Of a stretch of DNA of 5,330 nucleotides, positions 1 through 5,330 are shown piece after piece. Position numbers and translations under genes: made by a program. Origin of the DNA: an uncultured Erysipelotrichaceae bacterium. GTDB lineage: Bacteria; Bacillota_I; Bacilli_A; Erysipelotrichales; Erysipelotrichaceae. Where the stretch lies: positions 1-5,330 of the forward strand of contig CALBGK010000087.1 of the NCBI GenBank assembly GCA_937893115.1, given 5' to 3'. The notes below the pieces were generated by a model. That model had not been told where the DNA came from. It saw nothing but the letters and a program-made list of their open reading frames with translations, and searched no databases. Position 1 is the first letter of the stretch. Each line of letters starts with the position of its first letter.

Positions 1-491
1 GACCATTAGCTGGTATTGGTGACTCACTATTATGGGGAACTTTAAGGCCAATATTCGCTGGTGTGTGTGCTTCTTTAGCTCTGGCTGGCAATAGCTTTGC
101 ACCTATTCTATTTGCGGTTGGCATGAATGTCATCCACTTCCTATTGATGTATTGGGGCGTTACTGTCGGCTATAATTTTGCTGATACTTTCATGGATAAG
201 ATGGAAGGTCTCAAGATCAAAGTATGGATGGAAGCTGCTACTATTCTTGGCTTACTAGTAGTTGGTGGTTTGACAGCTACATGGTTAAATGTAACTACTA
301 AACTTGAATATACTATTGGTGAAGCTACAATTAGCTTACAGAGTACACTAGATCAGATTTTGCCAAAGATGCTGCCATTAGTTTGCGTATTATGTGTCTA
401 TGCCGCATTACGTAAAGGTAAGAGTACAACCTTTGTCATGGTAGCTATCTGTATCATTGCCTTTATTTTAGGATTCTTTGGAATCATGTAG
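1..491 (+). CDS. PTS mannose/fructose/sorbose-family IID subunit, 5'-truncated by window edge
   Basis: This is the membrane IID component of a mannose-family phosphotransferase system, which with IIC forms the sugar channel. The reading frame is open from base 3 and has no start in the window, so only the last 162 residues are present; complete IID proteins are about 270-300 residues. The visible part opens with the family signature PLAGIGDSLLWGTLRPI, followed by ASLALAGN and a hydrophobic stretch ending near MYWGVTVGY. Further hydrophobic segments lie around residues 75-95 (ATILGLLVVGGL), 118-135 (MLPLVCVLCVYAAL) and 142-162 (VMVAICIIAFILGFFGIM). The C-terminus ends in the last membrane span, as is normal for IID. 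A GTG at 63 lies inside the signature and is not the start. The IIB gene follows after 15 bases. IIC and IIA are presumably upstream. The sugar cannot be read from the sequence. Confidence 0.93.
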   Translation, partial: PLAGIGDSLLWGTLRPIFAGVCASLALAGNSFAPILFAVGMNVIHFLLMYWGVTVGYNFADTFMDKMEGLKIKVWMEAATILGLLVVGGLTATWLNVTTKLEYTIGEATISLQSTLDQILPKMLPLVCVLCVYAALRKGKSTTFVMVAICIIAFILGFFGIM

Positions 492-493
492 TT

Positions 494-499
494 AGGAAG
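494..499 (+). promoter_or_regulatory. Ribosome binding site that decides the IIB start
   Basis: AGGAAG lies 7 bases before the ATG at 507 but only 1 base before an in-frame GTG at 501. The spacing strongly favours the ATG, which gives a 160-residue IIB starting MGLELVRCDDRLIHG. This is where IIB domains of the family normally begin. Confidence 0.75.
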
Positions 500-506
500 T
501 GTGATT

Positions 507-989
507 ATGGGATTAGAATTAGTTAGATGCGACGATAGATTGATTCATGGACAAGTAGTCATCGGTTGGACACGCTCAAGAGGTATTACAACTATCTTAG
601 CTGTAGACGATAAGACAGCTAATGATAAGTTTCAGATGCAGCTTATGAAGATGGCTACGCCTCCTGGGGTCAAACCAGTATTTTTAACCCTCGCTGATGC
701 GATAGAAAAGATTAAAGCTGGAGAATATGAAAATAATAAATATATGATACTTGCCAAAGGTCCAAAACTTATCAATGAATTAGTAGATAATGGCATTGAT
801 ATCAAAGAGGTTAATGTTGGCAATCAACGCTCAGGTGATGGCAAGAAAAAGCTTTTAAACTTTGTCTATTCGACTGATGAAGAGATCGGTGAGTGGAAAA
901 AGCTTAGCGGTAAGGGAGTTAAGCTATATGGACAAACTCTACCTGATACGCCAAGCTTTGACATGAACGAGATCGTCGATAAATTATAA
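507..989 (+). CDS. PTS mannose/fructose/sorbose-family IIB subunit
   Basis: This is a cytoplasmic phosphocarrier that takes phosphate from the IIA domain on a histidine and passes it to the sugar entering through IIC/IID. It is complete at 160 residues, the usual size of a stand-alone IIB. The N-terminal motif RCDDRLIHGQV contains the phosphorylated histidine, His14, with Arg11 next to it. A later segment, NVGNQRSGDGKK, matches the family NVGG region, and the end (KLYGQTLPDTPS) matches the usual closing strand before the last helix. The start at 507 is chosen over the GTG at 501 by ribosome-binding-site spacing. No IIA domain is fused, so IIA must be encoded elsewhere, probably upstream. It is co-transcribed with IID, and the next gene begins one base after its stop. 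IIB after IID is not the common order for this family. Confidence 0.95.
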   Translation: MGLELVRCDDRLIHGQVVIGWTRSRGITTILAVDDKTANDKFQMQLMKMATPPGVKPVFLTLADAIEKIKAGEYENNKYMILAKGPKLINELVDNGIDIKEVNVGNQRSGDGKKKLLNFVYSTDEEIGEWKKLSGKGVKLYGQTLPDTPSFDMNEIVDKL

Positions 990-990
990 T

Positions 991-2607
991 ATGCAATATG
1001 ATGCAATTGATCAAAGATATCATTTAAGTCGTTATAGCGTCGCTGGTTTAAATGGCATGGTCTGCTCAAGTTCTAATCTTGCCTCTAGTGCGGGACTAGA
1101 AATCTTAAAAAAAGGTGGTAATGCCATTGATGCAGCTATTGCGACAGCTGCTGTATTAACGGTAGTTGAACCTGTCAGTAATGGTCTGGGTGGCGATGCC
1201 TTTGCGATAGTTTATATCAAAGATGAAGATAAGCTATATGGCTTAAATGCATCTGGTTATAGCCCTAAATCACTTTCTATAGATGCCGTTAAGGCTCTTG
1301 ATCATAATCATATGCCTAAGCATGGATGGTTACCTGTCATGGTTCCAGGTCAGCCAAAAGCCTGGGCAAAGTTAAGTCAAAAATTTGGCAAATTGCCTCT
1401 TGCGGAAGTACTTAAACCTGCCATTAATTACGCTTTAAACGGATACCCCCTTTCCCCGGTTGTAGCGAAATTATGGCAAAAATATGTGCTTAAAAACCGC
1501 GAAGAATTTGCCCAAAGTTCCATCTTTAATGAATGGTTCAAGATGTTTACTAAAGATGGTGAACCATATAAGTTTGGGGAAGTAGTCAAATTCCCCGAAC
1601 TCGCAAAGAGTTTAAGAATTATCGGTGAGACTAATGCCAAGGCCTTTTATGAAGGTGAAATCGCCGAAAAGATAGTCGACCAGTCTAAACGTGACGGTGG
1701 CTTTATAAGAATGGAAGATTTAAGAGACTATGAGGTTGAATGGGTAGAACCTATCAGCGTCAAATATAGGGGATATGATGTCTATGAACTTCCACCTAAT
1801 GGTCAAGGCATAGTCACTTTGATGGCCTTAAATACCTTATCTAATTTTGATTTTGCTAAGAAAGAAGATATCTATACTTATCATCATCAATTCGAAGCGA
1901 TGAAGATGGCTTTTGAAGATGCCTTTAAATTTGTGAGCGATCCTAAGGAGATGAAAGAGGATTATCATAAGTATCTAAGTCCTGAATATGGAAGGATAAA
2001 AGCTTCTTTGATAGGTGAAGATGCTTATATGCCAAAAGAAGCTGATCCGGCAAGAAGTGGCACTGTCTACTTATGCACAGCGGATAAAGATGGCAATATG
2101 GTATCTTATATTCAAAGCAATTACATGGACTTTGGAAGTGGAGTTGTCATTGAAGATTATGGTATAGCGATGGAAAATAGGGGTTTTGATTTCTCTTTAA
2201 ATCCTGAAGCTATCAATGCCCTAAAGGGTCATAAGCGCTCATATCATACCATTATTCCTGGTTTTTTAGCCAAGGATGGAAAAGCCATAGGTCCATTTGG
2301 CGTCATGGGTGGTTATATGCAACCTCAAGGTCATGTACAAGTCTTGATGAATTATATTGATTTTCATCTCAATCCGCAGATGTGCCTAGACGCCCCAAGA
2401 TGGCAATGGAAAAAGGGTAAGGAATTTATTGTTGAACCTGATTTTGATAAGGACATGGTCAAGAAGCTACAAGACTTAGGTCATATCGTAAATGTAGCTG
2501 AAGACAATCTATCCTTTGGCCGAGCAGAATTTATCACACGCTTAGATAGCGGTGTTTATGTCGGAGCGACCGAATCGAGAACCGATGGTTCAGTAGCTGC
2601 ATATTAA
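991..2607 (+). CDS. Gamma-glutamyltranspeptidase-like Ntn hydrolase, predicted cytosolic
   Basis: This is a 538-residue member of the gamma-glutamyltranspeptidase family, which are autoprocessing N-terminal-nucleophile amidases. The N-terminal half has the family blocks KKGGNAIDAAIATAAVLTVV (residues 41-60) and SNGLGGDAF (63-71). The predicted self-cleavage site is before Thr358 (RSGTVYLC), giving a large and a small subunit with Thr358 as nucleophile. The small subunit has DKDGNMVSYIQSNYMDFGSG, the glycine pair Gly440-Gly441 in GVMGGYMQPQGH expected to form the oxyanion hole, and the C-terminal ESRTDGSV block. It resembles the YwrD/acylase-like branch rather than classic secreted GGT. There is no signal peptide, so it should act in the cytosol. 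From remembered E. coli numbering, the glutamate-binding Arg114 aligns with Ser88 and Ser462/Ser463 with His419/Thr420, so a gamma-glutamyl substrate is doubtful. The start lies one base after the IIB stop without a clear ribosome binding site, suggesting translational coupling. Family is sure; substrate is unknown. Confidence 0.9.
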   Translation: MQYDAIDQRYHLSRYSVAGLNGMVCSSSNLASSAGLEILKKGGNAIDAAIATAAVLTVVEPVSNGLGGDAFAIVYIKDEDKLYGLNASGYSPKSLSIDAVKALDHNHMPKHGWLPVMVPGQPKAWAKLSQKFGKLPLAEVLKPAINYALNGYPLSPVVAKLWQKYVLKNREEFAQSSIFNEWFKMFTKDGEPYKFGEVVKFPELAKSLRIIGETNAKAFYEGEIAEKIVDQSKRDGGFIRMEDLRDYEVEWVEPISVKYRGYDVYELPPNGQGIVTLMALNTLSNFDFAKKEDIYTYHHQFEAMKMAFEDAFKFVSDPKEMKEDYHKYLSPEYGRIKASLIGEDAYMPKEADPARSGTVYLCTADKDGNMVSYIQSNYMDFGSGVVIEDYGIAMENRGFDFSLNPEAINALKGHKRSYHTIIPGFLAKDGKAIGPFGVMGGYMQPQGHVQVLMNYIDFHLNPQMCLDAPRWQWKKGKEFIVEPDFDKDMVKKLQDLGHIVNVAEDNLSFGRAEFITRLDSGVYVGATESRTDGSVAAY

Positions 2608-2632
2608 AGACTAGCCTAAGCTAGTCTTTTTT
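2607..2632 (+). terminator. Intrinsic terminator inside the operon, between GGT-like gene and nagA
   Basis: A perfect 9-base-pair stem (AAGACTAGC / GCTAGTCTT) with a four-base CTAA loop runs into six T residues at 2627-2632. Its left arm overlaps the last base of the GGT-like stop codon. It has the form of a rho-independent terminator on the plus strand, yet the ribosome binding site of the next gene starts on the very next base. It probably sets a lower expression level for the nagA-like gene rather than ending the operon. Confidence 0.85.
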
Positions 2633-2636
2633 GGAG
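2633..2636 (+). promoter_or_regulatory. Ribosome binding site of the nagA-like gene
   Basis: GGAG lies directly after the terminator T-run and 4 bases before the ATG at 2641. The spacing is a little short but workable. It supports the 2641 start, from which the protein begins with the usual short beta-strand region of amidohydrolases. Confidence 0.7.
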
Positions 2637-2640
2637 ATTT

Positions 2641-3804
2641 ATGAGATTTAATACTAAAAAGTTATTTTTAAAAGATGAAATTATTGATGATGCCTATATC
2701 GTCATCGAAGATAAAAAGATTAAAGAGTTTGGTAAGTATGAGGGTGATGATTATGACGCAGATATCATCATGCCCGGCATCTTTGATATTCATAGTCATG
2801 GCGCTATGGGATATAGTGCGACAACCATAGATGCAAGTGAATTATATGGTTATACTAAGGCCATAGCTAAGGATGGTGTCACAAGTGTCTTGGCTACTAC
2901 CCAGGAATTAGATAGTCTAAGTCTTATTGCCAAGGCTATAGAAAGTGACATAGTCAAGGGTGCCAGAATCCTTGGTATCAATGCGGAAGGACCTTTTAGA
3001 AACAAGAAGTATATGGGTGCATCTAAGGGCATGATTTGGCCCTCACCTAGCATTGAATATAGTAAAAAGATGATAGATAGTGCTAAAGGCCACATCATGT
3101 ATATGTCGGTATCTTCTGAATTAGAAAAGATGGATGAGATTATACCTTACTTAGTGAAGAATAATATTAGGGTTGCAGGTGGGCATACCGATGCGACATA
3201 TAGCGAGATGATAGATGGTTTTAAATTAGGTGTGACAGCGATATCACACTTTGGCAATGCGATGCGTCCTTTCCATCAAAGGGAGGGCGGAGCTTTGACT
3301 GCCTGTTTATTAAATGATGCTATCTATTTAGAGATCAATGCTGACCATGTCCACTTATCTAAGGAAGTCTTAGCTCTTTTCTTTAAGACAAGGGAGATGA
3401 AAAACTTTATTCTCATCTCTGATTCATCAGAATGTGCCGGATTAGATGAAGGCATCTATTTCGCTCGTGGCAAAAAACGCTATGTCGATAGAAATGGAGA
3501 TATCAAGACCGAAGATGGAACTATCTCTGGCAGTGGTCATCCCATCATCTATGACATTAAGAAACTAATACTTGAAGATGGATATCATCCTTTAGATATT
3601 ATCAATATGGCAACTTTTAATCCTTGTCACTACTTCAATATTAAAAATAAGGGTAGTATTAAAGTGGACAATGATGCTGATATCGTACTTCTAAATGATT
3701 CATATGAAGTACTTAAGACTATTGTGGAAGGAAGCATAGAATATGATATCAGTGATAAAGAGGATTTAAGAAATCCTAAGATGCAAAAATTAAATGAAAA
3801 CTGA
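2641..3804 (+). CDS. nagA: N-acetylglucosamine-6-phosphate deacetylase (NagA family), active site slightly atypical
   Basis: This is an amidohydrolase-fold metalloenzyme of 387 residues, the normal NagA length. NagA removes acetate from GlcNAc-6-phosphate in the cytosol, giving glucosamine-6-phosphate. Motifs in order are PGIFDIHSHG (45-54), metal-ligand Glu116 in NAEGPF, His182 in GGHTDATY, His203 in ISHFGNAM, phosphate-contacting Arg214 and His238 (ADHVH), and catalytic Asp261 (ISDSS). The C-terminal composite domain has FNPCHYF and the DADIVLLND strand. From remembered E. coli NagA numbering, its substrate-contacting His143 aligns here with Ser128 in MGASKG. The usual ADGxH is ADHVH and the usual TDA is SDS. 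The enzyme may therefore act on a related N-acylated amino-sugar phosphate. It follows the GGT-like gene after an intrinsic terminator and is the last gene of the operon. No nagB is in the window. Family assignment is firm; the exact substrate is less so. Confidence 0.88.
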   Translation: MRFNTKKLFLKDEIIDDAYIVIEDKKIKEFGKYEGDDYDADIIMPGIFDIHSHGAMGYSATTIDASELYGYTKAIAKDGVTSVLATTQELDSLSLIAKAIESDIVKGARILGINAEGPFRNKKYMGASKGMIWPSPSIEYSKKMIDSAKGHIMYMSVSSELEKMDEIIPYLVKNNIRVAGGHTDATYSEMIDGFKLGVTAISHFGNAMRPFHQREGGALTACLLNDAIYLEINADHVHLSKEVLALFFKTREMKNFILISDSSECAGLDEGIYFARGKKRYVDRNGDIKTEDGTISGSGHPIIYDIKKLILEDGYHPLDIINMATFNPCHYFNIKNKGSIKVDNDADIVLLNDSYEVLKTIVEGSIEYDISDKEDLRNPKMQKLNEN

Positions 3805-3832
3805 AAGAGTTCTATTTCTCTTTCAGTTTTTT
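3797..3832. terminator. Shared terminator between the convergent nagA-like gene and rarA
   Basis: AAAACTGAAAGAG pairs with CTCTTTCAGTTTT around an 8-base loop, giving a 13-base-pair stem followed by T residues to 3832 on the plus strand. The left arm carries the nagA-like stop codon and the right arm encodes the last codons of rarA. Reading on the minus strand, the stem is followed by only four T before a C, so it is probably stronger for plus-strand transcripts. The two coding regions are 7 bases apart. Confidence 0.85.
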
Positions 3833-5071
3833 AAGATTATTGCTGCGGCCTATCTTCTTTAATTCGTCATAGACGGCTTTTAGTTTAGCTTCATAAGCAT
3901 TTTGATTGAAGTAGAGGAAGTTTATATCTTTTATTTCATCAGGCAGATATTGTATCTTGTGGAATAAGTCATAGCGACTATAGTCATATCTATCTTCTTC
4001 CTTTAAGCCACTTTGGTTATAACGCAAGTATTCAGGCATAGAATAAGAATGATTATCCACAAGTTCCTTAGCTTTCATGACGGCATCGATACCACTTTTT
4101 GACTTAGGTGAAAGACATAAGTCGATGACATGGACGCCTAGAGGTATGATAGCTTCCGGAAAGCCAACTTCATCAGCACTCTTACAGGCATTAACGGTTC
4201 GAGCGATAAGGGCAGGATTAGCTAGGCCAATATCTTCATAAGCGATGACTAAAAGACGACGAATGATGCTTTTTAAGTCGCCACTTTTCGCTAGTAAACA
4301 AAGATAATAGATGGCCGCATTGGCATCACTACCTCTAATGCTCTTTTGAAAGGCGCTTAGAAGATTGTAGTAGGCATCATCATTTTTATCAATATCTTGC
4401 TTAGTATCGCTGGCTATATTATCTATTATTTCCTTGCTGATGATATTATCATCGCTAGCGATACTGGCAAGCTCTAAAGTATTTAAACAATATCTGATAT
4501 CACCACCACTGATATTTACTAGCTTATTGATGGCTTCTTCTTTGATTTGATATTCATTATTTAAGCCACGTGGACTTTGAAGGGCGAAATGAATAGCTTC
4601 CCTTATATCATCCTTATTTAAAGCTTTAAATTCAAAGAGGTGCAGGCGTGAGCGAATAGCCATATTGATACTGTGGTAGGGATTGGCTGTCGTCGCACCG
4701 ATGAGGATGATGGAGCCATCTTCGATATGAGGTAAAAGGAGGTCTTGTTTATCCTTATTGAGGCGATGAAATTCATCAAGGATTAAAAATAAACCAGGAT
4801 TCATACTAGCTTCAAAAAAGATGGCATCAAGGTCCTTTTTATTATCGCTTACCGCATTAAAAAAACGACAGGGCCTATTTAGCTCTTTGGCTATAACTCT
4901 GGCTAAGGAAGTCTTTCCGACTCCTGGGGGACCATAGAATATGCATGAGAAGAAACTTTGATTTGCGATGCATTTTCTAATGATGCCCTTTTCACCAACT
5001 AAATGTTTCTGACCAATGATCTCGTCGAGACTTTCTGGTCTTAATCTTGAAGCTAATGGTTCTTTGAGCAT
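3812..5071 (-). CDS. rarA: Replication-associated recombination protein A (RarA/MgsA/YrvN), AAA+ ATPase
   Basis: This is an AAA+ ATPase of the clamp-loader/RuvB group that acts at stalled replication forks on single-stranded DNA ends and SSB. It is complete at 419 residues, the usual length. The N-terminus PLASRLRPESLDEIIGQKHL is the family opening, which fixes the start. Walker A is GPPGVGKTS (47-55) and Walker B is LILDEFHRL (96-104). Sensor 1 is GATTANPYHS (125-134), the arginine finger is Arg142 in AIRSRL, and sensor 2 is GGDIRYCLNTLE with Arg193. The C-terminal tetramerisation part has SAFQKSIRGSDANAAIYYL (239-257), RRLLVIAYEDIGLANP (271-286) and LCLSPKSKS. NPYHSIN and the C-terminal blocks are of the Bacillus YrvN type. 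No Shine-Dalgarno sequence is visible before the ATG at 5071. It is transcribed alone, convergent with the nagA-like gene and divergent from the transketolase gene, so it is unrelated to the sugar operon. Confidence 0.95.
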   Translation of the reverse strand: MLKEPLASRLRPESLDEIIGQKHLVGEKGIIRKCIANQSFFSCIFYGPPGVGKTSLARVIAKELNRPCRFFNAVSDNKKDLDAIFFEASMNPGLFLILDEFHRLNKDKQDLLLPHIEDGSIILIGATTANPYHSINMAIRSRLHLFEFKALNKDDIREAIHFALQSPRGLNNEYQIKEEAINKLVNISGGDIRYCLNTLELASIASDDNIISKEIIDNIASDTKQDIDKNDDAYYNLLSAFQKSIRGSDANAAIYYLCLLAKSGDLKSIIRRLLVIAYEDIGLANPALIARTVNACKSADEVGFPEAIIPLGVHVIDLCLSPKSKSGIDAVMKAKELVDNHSYSMPEYLRYNQSGLKEEDRYDYSRYDLFHKIQYLPDEIKDINFLYFNQNAYEAKLKAVYDELKKIGRSNNLKKLKEK

Positions 5072-5088
5072 AAATTCAATCTAAGTTT

Positions 5089-5094
5089 ATCATA
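5089..5094 (-). promoter_or_regulatory. Possible -10 element for rarA
   Basis: Read on the minus strand this is TATGAT, five of six matches to TATAAT, in the 88-base gap upstream of rarA. No good -35 element is found 17 bases upstream. If used, transcription would begin about 10 bases before the ATG, giving a very short leader with no ribosome binding site. TATAAC just upstream on the same strand is an alternative. Confidence 0.3.
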
Positions 5095-5106
5095 AGTTAT
5101 AATTAA

Positions 5107-5135
5107 TAGATTATTTTACTTGCATCTAGTATAAT
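5107..5135 (+). promoter_or_regulatory. Probable sigma-A promoter of the transketolase gene
   Basis: A perfect TATAAT -10 box at 5130-5135 is preceded, 17 bases upstream, by a weak -35 box TAGATT at 5107-5112 (three of six matches). The predicted start of transcription lies near 5142, leaving a leader of roughly 18 bases that contains the ribosome binding site. No operator-like inverted repeat was seen next to it. Confidence 0.6.
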
Positions 5136-5146
5136 TTTAATGAAAT

Positions 5147-5150
5147 GAGG
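5147..5150 (+). promoter_or_regulatory. Ribosome binding site of the transketolase gene
   Basis: GAGG, within TGAGGT, lies 9 bases before the ATG at 5160. It supports that start over any internal codon. Confidence 0.65.
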
Positions 5151-5159
5151 TACTTTTAA

Positions 5160-5330
5160 ATGGATGTAGATTCACTAAAGAAACACGCTAACAGTATTCG
5201 TAAAAAAATAGTCCAGATGGTCTTTGATGCCCAGAGCGGACATCCTGGCGGATCGCTTGGAGCAGCTGATATTTTGACTTATCTCTATTTTGAACAGATG
5301 AATATCAACGCTGAAAATGTAGATAGCATC
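5160..5330 (+). CDS. tkt: Transketolase, N-terminal (thiamine-diphosphate) subunit, truncated by window end
   Basis: Only the first 57 codons are in the window, running off the right edge. The translation begins MDVDSLKKHANSIRKKIV and contains SGHPGGSLGAADILTYLYF, a strong match to the thiamine-diphosphate-binding start of transketolase, with His28 in the SGHPG motif. Transketolase moves two-carbon units between sugar phosphates in the non-oxidative pentose phosphate pathway. SGHPGGSLGAADIL with LYFEQMNI is typical of the split form, in which N- and C-terminal halves are separate genes, rather than the single-chain enzyme (usually SGHPGAPMGMADI). The C-terminal half would then be the next gene, outside the window. 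It has its own promoter and ribosome binding site and is divergent from rarA. The split-subunit call is inferred from this short part only. Confidence 0.85.
   Translation, partial: MDVDSLKKHANSIRKKIVQMVFDAQSGHPGGSLGAADILTYLYFEQMNINAENVDSI

Noticed and set aside
63..491. Complete small membrane protein starting at GTG 63
   Set aside because: The frame is open to the left edge and the bases before 63 encode PLAGIGDSLLWGTLRPI, part of the IID signature; the GTG is an internal valine codon.
501..506. GTG start for IIB at 501
   Set aside because: It sits one base after AGGAAG, too close for initiation; ATG 507 has correct spacing and matches the usual IIB N-terminus.
632..1640. Minus-strand open frames at 632-823, 866-1069 and 1428-1640
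   Set aside because: They lie opposite well-supported plus-strand genes, have no recognisable domain and no convincing ribosome binding site.
2850..3098. Minus-strand 82-residue open frame opposite the nagA-like gene
   Set aside because: It is a shadow of the conserved NagA reading frame; its hydrophobic look follows from the opposite-strand codons.
1..3804. Catabolite-response (cre) operator in the operon
   Set aside because: No sequence with a convincing match to the cre consensus was found; the operon's promoter lies upstream of the window.
1..5330. CRISPR array, tRNA, rRNA, riboswitch, insertion sequence or phage attachment site
   Set aside because: I saw no repeat-spacer pattern, cloverleaf, transposase, terminal inverted repeats or long direct repeats; gaps between genes are all under 100 bases.

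Overview
The window is AT-rich bacterial DNA that uses the standard code (UGA is a stop in the nagA-like gene). It is densely packed and looks like a low-GC Bacillota. The RarA resembles the Bacillus YrvN type, the transketolase start is of the split-subunit type, and the mannose-family PTS fits gut Firmicutes. A placement near Erysipelotrichia is only a guess from composition and gene style.

Left part (1-3804, + strand): the 3' end of a carbohydrate operon. In order it holds the C-terminal 162 residues of a mannose-family PTS IID membrane subunit, a complete single-domain PTS IIB, a gamma-glutamyltranspeptidase-like Ntn hydrolase without a signal peptide, and a NagA-type N-acetylglucosamine-6-phosphate deacetylase. 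The first three genes are tightly spaced. A strong intrinsic terminator (2607-2632) then stands directly before the ribosome binding site of the nagA-like gene, so that gene is probably expressed by partial read-through. A second hairpin (3797-3832) ends the operon and also serves the convergent gene.

Right part (3812-5330): rarA (mgsA/yrvN-like AAA+ ATPase of replication restart and recombination) lies on the minus strand. It is divergent from the first 57 codons of a transketolase N-terminal subunit on the plus strand. The 88-base gap between them has a perfect TATAAT for the transketolase gene.

Working model (inference): the PTS imports and phosphorylates an amino-sugar conjugate, the cytosolic Ntn hydrolase cuts an amide bond in it, and the NagA-like enzyme removes an N-acyl group, feeding amino-sugar phosphate into glycolysis. 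Both enzymes appear to depart from textbook family members at substrate-contacting positions (a serine where E. coli NagA has His143; no counterpart of E. coli GGT Arg114, Ser462 and Ser463). The substrate may therefore not be plain GlcNAc or a gamma-glutamyl compound. The gene set is the most interesting part of the window, but nothing in it proves a new system.
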